This document shows positions 10,600-22,204 of a stretch of DNA of 64,000 nucleotides, piece after piece. The translations under genes were made by a program, and so were the position numbers. Numbering within the stretch: the first letter of the stretch is position 1; every line of letters starts with the position of its first letter. The notes under the pieces were generated by a model that was given only the letters and a program-made list of their open reading frames with translations, was not told the DNA's origin and did no database searches. This DNA comes from Haemaphysalis longicornis. Its lineage: Eukaryota > Arthropoda > Arachnida > Ixodida > Ixodidae. Location of the stretch: positions 218,721,055-218,785,054 of the forward strand of contig CM023449.1 of the NCBI GenBank assembly GCA_013339765.2, in the 5' to 3' direction.

Positions 10600-11960
10600 T
10601 CACCTGCAGGTACTCAAGAGCTACCTTGTAAAAAAAACACTTCCGCTTACCGATGGTCTTTTCCCGCGCTTGCCTGAGACAGACCTCTTCCTGATTCGCT
10701 TTGCCGGAGGTGTGCGAATCGGCTGAGCCTCTTGTTGCGGTGATGGCTGTCCGCAAAGAAAGCGATGAATAATGCACGTCAACGAATATAGTTTCTCTTT
10801 CACCCCAACAGCTTGGTAAGGATACACGCATGCAGTCTTTGGCTTCGTCGATGACAAGCCGCGTGTTCTTTAACTGACGCCATAACCCGTGCTGTTTGTC
10901 CAACGTAAGGACTTTTGTAACACACCGTAACACACCGTGCTTTCTACGTTGTAGCGTTGAGTGCCGTATAAATACGTCAGACTTTAGCTAGACAGATCTC
11001 CCTCACAAGTGAAGATTTTTTCGTTTAAATACTACGTTGTTGTACGAATCTCTATGTGAAAGACAACATCACACGCAGCCCATTAGATGGGTTTGTTGCT
11101 GAAATAATGTTTCCTTGTCGGTGTTTCCCATTAATGAGCCAGTTAGCCCATTTTATTAACAGTCTAAACGTTTTCGTTCACGGATGAACGCCCTTGTTTT
11201 TTTTTTTTTTTACGTTGCCAACGATGTGGGTATGACCACGGAACACAAACTTACATAAAATACAAGTACGCTGCGCAATGCAACACCAGGAAAAACGAGT
11301 GAATTCGTACAATTAGTAACTAAACGTCCACCAACGCAGTGGACAAGAACACGGGGACATTTCTGTGGGAGCTCCGACATGACGACAATCAGAAAACATC
11401 GTGTGGTTTTTACTCAAAAGCGTTAAATGGCCCAGTGTGAGAGCACGCAGGGAGGCGTTGGCGCCAGGGAGGGGACAACGGGTGCTTGAGAAACGTTCCA
11501 AACCACGAACCTGAACTCGACCGTAGTGAGAGATGGCCCTCCACGCCATTACACTGCAGAAGAAAGCCGCGGAAGAACACAACCGAACGAGCGAACTGAA
11601 CTTTGCCATCGTCGCCAACTCTTCCATTACAAGGCGGCGGACACGAGCGCGTAGGAGACGCACCGAAACCATCCGAAAGCTGTGACGGCAAAAGCGGAGC
11701 GCTAAGCAATGAATCTTAAGCGACCAGAGGCCGAAACTGTTGGACAAGGCGAGGCGGAAGCCAGGTGTTTCAGGCGCTTAACTGGACATTCATATTTTAC
11801 GGCGCAGCCCTTTGGCGGCCGTCTCTGGGCTGATCCGAGTCGCCGTCGTAACCGAGTGAGCGATGGCAAGACCGACGAGTGAAAGAATAAGCGAAGGAGG
11901 AAAGAAGAAAAGGAGGAGAGTTTCGCGAAATTGTCAAGGGAGGGCGGTTCGCTGTGGCGG
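10600..11960. other. No gene supported
   Basis: On the minus strand an open frame (10650-10857) contains a basic PAKRIRKRSVSGKRGKRPS segment and meets a donor-like ATCG|GTAAGC at 10648. I cannot connect it to another exon or a family. The remainder, GC-rich from about 11300, shows only overlapping short frames. Confidence 0.35.
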
Positions 11961-11964
11961 CGCG

Positions 11965-12001
11965 TAGAGTTCCTGTATATGCTCCCTATACAGGAACTCT
12001 A
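11965..12001. repeat. Perfect 15 bp hairpin
   Basis: TAGAGTTCCTGTATA (11965-11979) and its exact reverse complement (11987-12001) flank a 7-base loop inside GC-rich sequence. It is too short to be a transposon by itself and might be a folded end of one. The flanking 12010-12770 has no recognisable gene. Confidence 0.7.
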
Positions 12002-12774
12002 GCGGCGCGAGCCAGCGCTCTCCGAAAGTGTGCGGTGGGGGAGGGGGGGCGGTATGCTGTGCCCACACAAAACGCTCGTCTGCGCGACGCTAGCGAGAAC
12101 GTGAGGGGGGCGTGCGCGGAACGATGGTGTGTGTTCCCTGCTTAAGACGCGGGTCAAAGTCCTTTCCTAAGACGCACGTCGCGCCCCCGACACAGAGGCT
12201 CATCATCGCTGCCGTCGAGATAACCCACGAGTGAGTACTGCCTCAGCGCACTGCTGCCGCGGCCAAATATCGCATTAGAGGGTATCGCAATCGCCAGCCA
12301 ATTTTTTTTGCATTAACAACCCATTAGCGGTGCCTACGTCTCCTCGGAGTCTTTTGTAAGGCGTGGTCTTGTTTCACGGTTTAAGATTTTATTGCAAAAT
12401 GCGGTTGAAATACCAATAAAGCCGGTTACGTGCTCACAACGTGGAGCTGTGATCAGCTCGTTGGTGACAGAACAGGCGCCTGTAGGTCCAAAAACTCCCA
12501 CCTCCCCTCGCGGGAACCCCTGTGTAGATGCGACGCATAGGCGGAGCGGCGAAGGGACCGCGTTTTATAGCGCGCATAACGTTGAGGGGACTGCGTAAGC
12601 CGGCCCCAGTCGGTGACGACGTTGGCGTACTTGTAAAGCGGCGTGGACTCTAGGTGTTTGAGCCAAGCGTGGAAGTTGCTTCGCCTGAGAACGGCACACA
12701 GGTTATATGCGCAGCGCGCCCGAAGGAGAGGAAACCGCGGCAGAGAGAGTACTGCACATGCGCCGGCCCCAGCG

Positions 12775-12945
12775 CGTCTGCCGCGGCTATGACGCAACGT
12801 GCCGCGGCTATGACGCAATACAATCCAACACAATCCACTTTAATCCAATCCAAGCCACGGCGACAACGACGACAACGACGACGACGACGACGACGCCGGA
12901 GGGACAAGGCGAGTGAATCAGATGCTCTGCATCTAAAAACATTTT
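12775..12945 (+). repeat. CCAATCCAA-tract repeat, copy 1
   Basis: Two GCCGCGGCTATGACGCAA units are followed by CAATCCACTTTAATCCAATCC, then an ACGACGACG triplet run and a GATGCTCTGCATC motif. The same arrangement occurs in opposite orientation at 20215-20430. It is a dispersed tick repeat of unknown class. The triplet run yields long meaningless open frames. Confidence 0.65.
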
Positions 12946-13984
12946 AAAAGCGACGCACTCAGTGCAAGGCGCTCCGCTAAAAGGTATCACAGACGCAGAG
13001 GGCTGTTTACTTACAAAGAAGAATGGAATGAAAAGAGTGCAGCTTCTGTAGCCTCCTAGTCTGCAGCGGCGCTGCCTAATCGGCGGACCCACAACTATGT
13101 GCGCAAAAAAAAAAAAAAACGGCGTAACTCTCGTTACAACGCCCCTTTAGCAAAACGCATTGCACTTGCAATGCATCTCGGCTTGCTGCCGAGAGTATTC
13201 AGTAAGCTTGAAACGCTTCCAAGTGCCTTAAGCTAGTCTTCTGTCGAAGATAACCTCATAGCTCAAGCCAATTCGAAGCCACCCCAAGCCAGATTCCACA
13301 GATTTTTTTTTTATGAGAGCGACAATATACGGTTAAGGGCGGTATGGACATCGTCGTGACATGTCAACGAGTACCGGAAAGGAGGTATGACATTGGCAAA
13401 TGTAAGCGGTGTGCCGCAAGGCGTGACTGCCGCGCAAGAAAATGTTAAGAGCGTCATAAGGATTTATATCGCAGCGTATCGCCAGCAATGGCGTTGTGCC
13501 CATACACCGCAAGGCCATTGGTTGAAAGTTGCAGTGCCGACGAAAGGAAACACCTCCAGGCCATACGCCGCTTTCCCAGCCCTGGTCTGTGAGACACCTG
13601 GCTCGTATGCAGAATGACTGTACTTCATTGTAGTCGTTACGGTCGCATAAAAAAAAATATGGGCACTTTGGTAAATCCTAGGGCAGCGGCAAAGAGTGTC
13701 CTTGTACTACATAGCTATTAGTCCCCAATAGGTACAAACGGAAAATCACAGCAGTGAACGGGCTCGATAACAGTACAGTTTTTCTTTTACTCTTACTGAC
13801 TGCACTGCTGAAATCAATTTAAATTTTTTTTTTGCTCCCTAGTAGCGCACTGCGCTGGTGTGCACGACACTGCACGCAGTCATCTGCGCCAGTTCAGGTT
13901 AAAAAATGCCTCTAGGAGGTAACGACCCGCGGCTGCTTTAGAAACGTGCAGCGTCAAAAAATATCTTTTTTTTTCAAAAGTGCA

Positions 13985-14195
13985 ATACAAAACCTCTACT
14001 GGTGTGTTACGATATATGAGGTGAGAATGCAGAAAGTGGACAGGGCTGTCTATCGTACAGAACTGCTGCGGAGTATTATAATAACATTGAGCTCGAAATA
14101 CCAGGCGTGGAACTTTGTCAGGAAGAAATGTTTAAGAAGCCGTTACGAGTGACTAAAATCCAAACAAGCAGTAGTTGCAACGACCAACAAAAAAC
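13985..14195 (+). repeat. Dispersed repeat, copy 1 of 2
   Basis: Collinear with 17720-17935. Shared blocks include ACGATAT, GAGAATGCAGAAAG/GAGAATACAGAAAG, GACTGTCTATC-like, GAGCTCGAAATACCA, AGAAGCCGTTAC and AAAATCCAAACAAG. No protein-coding signal. The flanks (12960-13980 and 14200-15120) hold no gene I can support. Confidence 0.7.
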
Positions 14196-15121
14196 GGCAC
14201 GGATTAACTCGCGTTCTGTTGTCCTGCTCTGCAAATGACGAAGAGCTAAGCTGAAACTTTCTAACAAATCGGTGCATTGAGCAGGCGTTCCAATCGCACG
14301 ATGTTTCTGTATTACTTGAGCCTGATGCGTGGTAAGCACACAAAGAGCGGCGCATGCGCGCGAAGTGATGAAACCTGATTGGAGCCTTGGTTCTCTACGG
14401 CGGCAAATGCAGGAATAACGGCCTCGAGAGCCTTTTTTCAATCCTAAAATTTACTTTTGCTGTGAAAAGGCGAAAGTTATGGGATTTGGTTAGGACAGGA
14501 CTTCATAATTTACCCTCAGTAATCTTCAGTTGTTACCAAATCAGGTTTCGAATTGCGGGCTTCAGAGTGCAAGTGGGATTCCGTACCTTTAGATCATGAA
14601 GAGAGAGATCTTTGCTTAGATTCTCAGAAAGGCGCCAGACTGCACGTAAAGCTATTTCCGGCATGGCTTCTAAATGTATCGAAAAGTTCGAAGGCAAGGT
14701 GTCGTACCCGTATCGAAATCGACGGCCAAGTGTACCCGCGGCGGGGGTCGTGTAGGAGTCAACTTGCACTTCAGGCTACCAAAAAGGTCTACAGCCATGG
14801 CGCGACACGTCTACGACGAACTGAACGCTGACACTCACCGACGCTTTGCTTTCTTTGCTGGAAGGCAGCGCGCGAGGTGGCGAAGATGGCGGCGAAACGG
14901 TCTTGAGGTTCACCGAGGTCGTGTCGTCCATTGCGTCGCCGAACAGATAGATGTCCGAACAAAAGAAGGGTGCTCTCTTCTTCTTCTGCCTCTTTTTTTT
15001 GTGCGTGGAGCAGACGAACGTGCTGACGGAACAGGGCAGGATGGTCGCTTTCTCTACTTCCTTGTTTCGCGCAGTTTTATGCACAGGCCGATTCGCGGAT
15101 TCGTAGGGGCGGCATAGGAAT

Positions 15122-15250
15122 GTTGAGAGAGAGAGTAAATGTTTATTGAAAAGGAGAATAGGTCGGCCTGAGAAATTGATCTTGGGCCTGCTACTTCCCT
15201 CTGGGGGGAGGGTACTGAGGACAGAAAGAGAAAGGAATGAATATGGAAGG
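15122..15250 (-). mobile_element. LINE 3' end fragment
   Basis: On the minus strand the sequence runs through CAGAGGGAAGTAGCAGGCCC to TTTTCAATAAACATTTACTC and ends in CTCTCTCTCAACA. A polyadenylation signal just before a short simple-repeat tail is what the 3' end of a non-LTR element looks like. No coding part is attached, so the copy is severely 5' truncated. Confidence 0.5.
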
Positions 15251-15474
15251 TATGGGAAATGACAATGAAAGCGACAAATGAACTATGTACAAGCAGTGAA
15301 ACCAATAAACGTCTCACGTACAACGGGGCGCTGAATCAGATGACTACAGTTCATTTTTTAGCACATGACTATCATCCATGAAAGAAAAAAGAAACTGCTC
15401 AGACATTATTTCGCAGTCTGTTCAATTTTGTCGCAACCTAGAGGCGAGAATCCAAAGAGGAGTCACCAAGAAAT

Positions 15475-16070
15475 GTAAGCAGGAATATTGAATATAAAAT
15501 ATATGAATGTAAGAACGGACCAGGAATTTTGAAAAGGAATCGAGGATTTCGTCATACAAAGAAAATGTGTAAAGTGAAACTTTTCGATACTTATACCCAA
15601 GTCACCTACCAAAATCTCCACTCGGATTGTAGAAACGCTAATTCATTCGCGAAAGTGGAATGCAACGAGGAAATGGTGGCAGTTACTCATTGTTCCTAAA
15701 CTGCATTAATTTTATGCAGTTATAGCCAAAGTACACTAGTAGAGTCATCGGGGGAGGAGGGCTAGGGTTCGGACCAAAATTTTCGCGGTTCACAGAAGTG
15801 GCATATGAATATAGGGATATAGAATATACAAATACAGAAACGTTTCAGAAATTTTGAAAACAAGAACAATGGTTTTCAAACGTACAAATTGTATGGTATC
15901 TTGCAGTTGAGCCGAGCCGCTACTAACCTCTTCAAACACAATAGCACAAACGGGCATTTATTCGTATAGTCGAATGTAAACAGAAAGTGGTCATTCCCAA
16001 AACTGTATTAATTCTAATACTCTTTGCTAGTAATTTTGGGTTTTGGGGTTTTCGGACCAAACTACACCTT
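15475..16070 (+). repeat. Degenerate ~330 bp tandem duplication
   Basis: Two consecutive segments share AGGAATTTTGAAAA / AGAAATTTTGAAAA, AACTGCATTAATTTTA / AACTGTATTAATTCTA and GGTTCGGACCAAA / TTTTCGGACCAAA in the same order. Divergence is high. No coding content. From 16080 to 17700 I see nothing I can assign. Confidence 0.4.
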
Positions 16071-17719
16071 CGGTTTTTATGGTGCGTGGGTTATTCCTTG
16101 AGCAAAATAAGAAAACCCTACGGCCATGCTGGTACTTTCATAGTAACAAGCTGAAGACGAAGCATTTCTAGGCCATTTTTTTTTCAACGCTCCGTATGTG
16201 CCAACATTGCCGTTAATGACCGCAACAGCTCATGCAATGTATCATTCCGCCGAAGTGACGGACCCGGATGTCAATGCACGCGCGCGTTTTGGAACGAGAT
16301 TGCGCTTATGCGTAACATCGTTTTCTTTTTCACACCTAGTCTTTGTCGTCGCTGCAGGAATCTATTAGCGGAATAATTGCGAGAAATCACGGGAACTACT
16401 CGTTTCATGTAACAGCCGACTGCGAAGAAAACAGCATGTTTTCTTTTTCGCTTTTTCGTCCGACAGCGCACACCGTCCGACACGCCCGGTCGGCCCCTGT
16501 CGGGAGAGCCGTTTCGGGCTATGTTGAACGCCAAGGACGCTGTCGCTCTTGTTGTCCCGAGTATAGCACACGTGATGGCCTCGAGAAGATTTCGGGGAAA
16601 ACACACGTACATAAATGAAAATTACAGCGTTAGTTTATTACAATTCCCGTTGGATGGGTTTTAGAGCGCAGCTTTTAAGCGCCTGGTCCTATAGGTTTCA
16701 CGGCGTCCCTCGCCGTCTTCCCTTGATGTAACCGAGAGAACGAGGAGGACACGGAAGAGATATTTATTTTGCTAATTCTACTTTCTCTCTTTCGTTTTGT
16801 AGTTCGCACGGAGCGACAATTCGTCGCGAGGCACGGACACTCGAGCCCTAGGCATTTCCTTTGTTTTTGTTAATTCTGCCGAGCGGTCACCGTGAAGCCC
16901 GCGCTCTCGTGCGCGCGCTCAGCCATGTCTTGGTATTTTTAACTGCGTACAGGAAAGATTACGATTTGTTAAGCATCCTCGCTGTTAAATAAGAAGAGCT
17001 TGTAGCGGGCATTGAAACCACCTTGCTTCATCAACCTCGGTGTGCCATGACTGGGCTGGACTGGGATGTTTATTTATGTCGTTTCTGCGCAGTTTGGCGG
17101 CACTCCAGCGGGGTCTTGTGCCACGTGCTACAGCTCCCGCCGGGGTTCAGTAGGGGTGGTATCCTCGGTCCTGGGCTCCAACCGCGTTTGCTGCATTTTA
17201 TGCCCGCTGAACCAGACCGATCTGGTCTCCACAGCAGTCGCTGGCTGGCAGTGCTCCAAACGCGCTCTAGAAATCTCGACCTCCTGGGCGTATGATAGTG
17301 GTCGTGATTTCAACTAATCAATAGACAAATGCTCCACCGGTCGTAACACAGTTACTTTCATGTTACTTTGTATTCCACGTCATGTATTGGCCTTAAAGCG
17401 AACGTTACAATAAGGTAGCGCAATAGGGCGCCAGTTGGTTTTTTTTTTTATTTGTGGCTCTGCCAGACGTACTTTAAAAATAGAATTTACGCCATACGTA
17501 GCTCTAATTTTAATTTAGGGTTACCTCAGGCATTACTGTAATTTTTACTATGGATTACGACTACCGTAATTCGAAACTTCGGGGTGAATGTATTCTGTCG
17601 GACGTAACTTTATATTTTTATTTCGGGCTTCGTCGACGCACCTTCTGCAAACAACATTCACGCCAGCGTCGAAAAATATTGAGCAAAACAGATGGAGTAA
17701 CGATCAATACAAAACCATA

Positions 17720-17935
17720 CAAAATTTCTGCTCGTTGCATTACGATATAACATGAGAATACAGAAAGCCGATAGGACTGTCTATCCTGCAGAACGGCTGG
17801 GGGATATCAGAATTACAGTGAGCTCGAAATACCATTGAACAGGCGTTGTACTTCATCGGAAAGAGATGTTTATAGAAGCCGTTACAAGTGATCAAAATCC
17901 AAACAAGTGTAGTTGCAGCGATCAACAACACAAAT
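17720..17935 (+). repeat. Dispersed repeat, copy 2 of 2
   Basis: Direct-orientation partner of 13985-14195, with the same order of conserved blocks. Confidence 0.7.
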
Positions 17936-18154
17936 TGCCCTTAAAACGGCATAAAATTCAGCTTAACGGGGTGGTAGAATTTGTAAGGCATCCTTTGCGT
18001 CATCTGAAGGTTGTGGGTTGGATGTCTCACATGGGTCGCGAGTGCTTTTAAATGCAGAGCATTTCAGTAACTCACGATGTCACCCGCGTTGACGTCCGTA
18101 GTCCGCATCGCTCCCTCTACACTATATAAAAAAATAATACTTACCGGCGCCAGG

Positions 18155-18228
18155 TTTCGATCCCACGACTCTGCGGGCGGAACGCAAGGTACATGGCGCT
18201 CAACCCACTGCGCCACAAAGCCGATACA
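18155..18228 (-). repeat. tRNA-like pseudogene / SINE head
   Basis: On the minus strand GTGGCGCAGTGGGTTGAGCGCC has the form of a pol III A box with a paired D arm, and GTGGGATCGAAACC is a B-box-like block about 40 bases on. Acceptor and T stems do not pair, so it is not a functional tRNA. It lies immediately left of the TTAA element at 18242. Confidence 0.45.
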
Positions 18229-18241
18229 GAATGGAAGGTTA

Positions 18242-19887
18242 TTAAAGGGACACTGAAGTGAATTTGTCAAGCTCCCGTTTTTGCTTGCACTGCGTAGACT
18301 GGCTCAAATTAGCACACTTTTCATCGTTTATCCGGTTGACAAATCGGTAATTATTTTATAAAGCGCGAAAGAAGAAAAACTGCCATGCGCGGTTTGCGGC
18401 GGCCTCACCAACTAAGCTGTGACGTTGGGAGGAAAGGGCACCGTGATTGGACGATGCCCAAGGTTAGCAATCAAACAAGTTTCGGTTTCGGTTCTGTAAA
18501 ACAACATGTTTGACATCCGATGGCGTCGTTGGATGGGCATTCTCAATATCCCAGTAATCGTAGTACCGCGCTTCTGCCATGTTGTCGGCTGTAAAATGCA
18601 TAAGATAAGCCTGCCAGGACGGCCTGGAATCGTAGCATTCACTAGCTGAGGCCTACGCAGTGCATGAACGCCCTCCGCGTCCCCGCAGACGGTCAAATAC
18701 ATGCGCTTTTCCCCCATATTTGGAGCTTTCCTCACTCACGCCTGTATAGTAAAAAGCGTGTTCGCACCAGGCCAAGGTTCTGTTGATTCTGGGCTGTGCC
18801 CGCTGCCCGCAAGCAGTCGGTGCTTATGGCAACAGCACGCCAACGAGAACTCGCTAGCGCGTCAGTGCCAGCCTGCGCGAGTTCTGTGGACTAGTTCGTG
18901 GAGCAATGAACGTTGCGGCCCAAAAAAAGATGAACTCAGTATAGAAAACATCGGCGAAAAACGAAAAAGTTAACTTATAAAAAAAACAAAAAAGCATCTG
19001 CCCGCGAGGATTCGAACTTGCGACTGGCAAAACACTTGCGTTTACATACCTAGCGCTCCAAACCACTAGGTCACACTCGGGGGCTGCCTGAGAGTTGAAA
19101 TATAAGGTTTATAATGTATAACCAGTTTACACTTTTATTTAGTTTTAGTATTTTAAGCAGCTTAGGTGACTCTTTGTTGTATTGCGCTCGTGCAGTAAGC
19201 GTCCCCCGAGTTTCCACAATAGCTCACGTCTAGGAATTGCATTTCGTAGACGGAAAAGCGTTCGCAGATGCGCAGTCGTGCTGCTCACCGCTGTGCTTGT
19301 TCGCCCAGCGCAAAAAAGTTCTTCCCGCACCCCAGGTTTACGCTGTACGGTAAAAATATCAGTTGATTTTATTTTCTTAGTACCTATATTGACTTCGCTG
19401 ACTGTTCTCCCCCTTCAAGAGGCCTTATATTTTCCTACTGGCGTAGCAGTCAGCGAAGCGTCGCATGTGCGCTTGTGCAGCGCTTGTGTGAAGCGACCTT
19501 GACTTTGAGCTAGATACAGTGTACAAACTAACGAAGTAAAGAAAGGCACATTTTTCCATTCCCAAACGTGTTGTGGATTAGTTTCAACTGATCGAGCGAA
19601 TTGCGACGACCCGTCGGTGGCCGGCTGAGTAACCGTTGGGCCGACTGACTCGGTCGAGGAAGGTCGGCGAGCCGTGCAGTAGCTCCTCTCCTGCTGACGT
19701 CACACGAAAACGCCACAGAAAATGGGCGAGAGTGCACAGAGGTGGACAGCATTTTCGAATTGATTTTTCTACTAAATAAATTCGCGTAAACGTGCTAAGA
19801 GTGGTCGAAACAGGGCCTAGGGACTCCGGACTACAATTTGCGCTCGTAATCCCGCATTGTTTACAAATCACTTCAGTGTCCCCTTAA
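18242..19887. mobile_element. piggyBac-like non-autonomous element, TTAA target
   Basis: TTAA flanks both ends (18242-18245 and 19884-19887). The inner ends are AGGGACACTGAAGTGA and, reversed, GGGGACACTGAAGTGA, differing at one base. TTAA duplication with a short G-rich inverted end is characteristic of piggyBac-type insertion. The 1.64 kb interior has no transposase. It contains a tRNA-like stretch on the minus strand (about 19008-19080: CTAGTGGTTTGGAGCGC, then AGTTCGAATCC). Confidence 0.75.
19008..19080 (-). repeat. tRNA-like stretch inside TTAA element
   Basis: A-box-like TGACCTAGTGGTTTGG and a good B box AGTTCGAATCC lie at roughly tRNA spacing, but the stems do not close. Probably a tRNA-derived SINE fragment. 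Confidence 0.45.
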
Positions 19888-20214
19888 CGCGCCTTATATC
19901 CTTGACTCATTCAACCGTCGGCCACAGATGCGCCCTCTGCCCCACGTCCTCCTCGCCTTCTCTCCGCTCGCAACACCCTCTCTCGCCGCGTTAGGTTCGG
20001 GCGCACAACAGGTGGGGACGTGCGCAACACCCTCTCTCGCCGCGTTGGGTTCGCGCTGAGCAACAGTCGGTTCGCGCGCAAGAACAGGTGAGGGCGTTCG
20101 CATCACGCTCTCTCGCCGCGGTCGGTTCGCGCTTAAACCACGTATGTCGTTCGCGCGCGCTCCGGTCGCTAACATCTGTGGCGTGATCGTGACGTCAACA
20201 TCACGCGTTCGTGT

Positions 20215-20430
20215 GGTGGCGCGATTTCGGCGCTATAACACTTTCTCGCGAGGGGCATGGGATTGGATTCAATTGGATTGGCTTGGATTGGCTTGGCTTG
20301 GCTTGGATTGGTTTGGATTTGGATTGGATTGGATTAAAGTGGATTGGTGTTTGATTGTGTGCGTCATAGGCCGCGCCACGTTGCGTCATAGCCACTCCAC
20401 GTTGCGACATAGCCGCGGCCGGGGGTTCAC
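20215..20430 (-). repeat. CCAATCCAA-tract repeat, copy 2 (inverted)
   Basis: On the plus strand it shows a run of GGATTGGCTT/GGATTGGATT units followed by AAAGTGGATTGG and three GCGTCATAGCC-type units. This is the reverse complement of the 12775-12945 arrangement with a longer GGATT tract. Confidence 0.65.
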
Positions 20431-21149
20431 GGCACGTTTCACGTTTCACCATCGACTTCATCGACAATGTCTACGCTGGAAGACAACAATTACAACAACA
20501 ACCAATACGTAATCCATACGACTTGCAGGCGCGCCCCCCGCGGAAATGCTCTGCATTTGATCGTGCCCCTCGCGAGGGGGATGTTTTTTGTAAGAAAGTT
20601 GGTTGAAACACGAAGCTTTCTTTCATATAGCCTGAGTGAAAGTCCAGAATTTAAACTACTTCGACCGTGTCGGAATGGCACAAAACAGTAAACGAAAATA
20701 AGAAGTCGGAATGTCGCAATCGGATAGACGTCGGCTTCATAACGCGAAGGACTCAGGTCCGATTCGGACCACGGCAAGCGTTTTTGTTTTCTTAGGCGCT
20801 TTATGTGTCTTTGTTGAAACCCATTGTGCAAGTTTGCTTTTCTGCATTGACTTTTGGGCATAACGATTTGGATTTCGGGCTTTGACTTTGGGCTTTGAAG
20901 GCGTTGGCTTTGGACCTGAGAAATCATCGCGTTTCGACCGCCTTTGAGTTCACCCACGACCATCAGTATTGGCAGAGAAAGTTGGCATTCCCTCAGTGCG
21001 TTTTGTCGTGGACGGTCGCCAAAAGTGAGGTCAAAGAAAGCTTGACTTTAAAAGAAAATTAAATAAATCCGGGTCTGGATGTGAATCGGACACAGGGTTC
21101 CGGTATACGAGTCAACCACGTATTCTGTCACGCCGCAGTTCGAAACCAC

Positions 21150-21835
21150 GACTGTATCATCCTGAAGAAGAACCTAGTGCATACGTGTGGACTCCGTCTT
21201 TAGGATGTGGACCGGTGATTTCCCTACGCTACGGGGGTCTACATCCCCCTTCATTTTCTGAAGGCAGCTTCTTGATTCGTAACGAGTTTCCTTTTTTTTT
21301 CTTTTCTTACAGCAAGGTACCTTGGTGGATGCACATGTTCGGAATGGGGTTAGGAATGCGCACATAAATTTGTGGCTGTTTATTTTATATTATTTTCGCC
21401 CTTTTCTTTTCTTCGAGCGTTTTAACATTCCAACTTACATAGCTCGAAATGAATTACTTGAGGATCCTTAAAACTTTCTAAGAATGTGAAGACGAAAGCG
21501 TAGTTGGGCCTTCTGTTCATCTGCTGATGAAGTTTCTGTTGAACTTCGAGGTCGCGCCCGTCACCTCTGGAAAGCTCGTTCCGCTCGTTAGCCATCACCA
21601 GAAGCCTCCTGTTCCCTCCCGTCGGTACCTTTTCTGAAGGGGCAGTGAAATGAGGGCAGGACTTCTAGCGGAGGGTGGATAAGTGCATTATGTGCAACAT
21701 GAATCTATCTGACAAATCGCTCCGAAAGCGCTGCAAGCCAACCGCGTCGATAAGAATGATAGCTGTGTGCGGTATTTTCTAACTCAGCCGCCGAGGTGAC
21801 GCGCCCTACCACTCCTATTCAACAAGAAAGCTTGC
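21150..21835. other. No gene recognised
   Basis: Short frames only. A weak tRNA-like block lies just before it (21063-21145, minus strand) without proper stems. Confidence 0.4.
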
Positions 21836-21843
21836 CAATATTA

Positions 21844-22012
21844 TCATCGTCCTTTCAACGACGCGCGAAAAATATTGATCGCAGTTTCTCGCGTTGCTCC
21901 GGCAACAGCGCTCGCTTCTAGCGACAGCGAGAAGCGATTTTTTTATTTATTCTCCTCTGGCGACGCGCCGCTAGCGTAGACCGACGAGCACGCGAAGAAG
22001 CCAGCGGCTGCG
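21844..22012 (+). promoter_or_regulatory. Duplicated upstream region of MADF exon, copy 1
   Basis: About 170 bases before the ATG are shared with 28679-28844, from TCATCGTCCTTTCAACGACG down to CGAAGAAGCCAGCGGCTGCG just before ATGGGG. Retention of this upstream block with the exon in both copies means the duplication carried the 5' flank, presumably promoter and 5' UTR. No TATA box is evident. Confidence 0.45.
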
Positions 22013-22193
22013 ATGGGGACGTGGCGGTGCGTCTGTTACTCTCGCTATCGGCCGAGACACGAGTTCAACAAGCAGCTCATTGCCGAAGTTGAGGACCGGC
22101 CCGCATTGTGGGACACGCGCAGCCCCAAGTACCGGAATATATTCGTCAAACACAGCGATTGGAAGAGCGTCGCCACCGCGCTGATGCCCACAG
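22013..22193 (+). CDS. First exon of a MADF-domain protein, copy 1
   Basis: Open from the ATG to a donor (CCACAG|GTGAGC) at 22193/22194. The protein reads LIAEVEDRPALWDTRSPKY and continues to DWKSVATAL, matching the start of a MADF domain (LI..V...P.LW...S..Y......W..IA). MADF is a Myb/SANT-like DNA-binding module found in transcription factors and in proteins carried by PIF/Harbinger-type transposons. Only the N-terminal half of the domain is encoded, and the remainder should lie in a following exon that I cannot find before the minisatellite starts, some 20-60 bases on. A near-identical copy is at 28845. Either a real 5' exon or a detached one. Confidence 0.65.
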
Positions 22194-22204
22194 GTGAGCA
22201 GAGG

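Noticed and set aside
14776..15084. Minus-strand frame with MDDTTSVNLKTVSPP start, considered as a first exon
   Set aside because: No convincing donor, no domain, and an equally long frame on the opposite strand.
20703..20770. Possible tRNA-Met (CAT in the anticodon position)
   Set aside because: A and B boxes are suggestive, but acceptor and anticodon stems do not pair.
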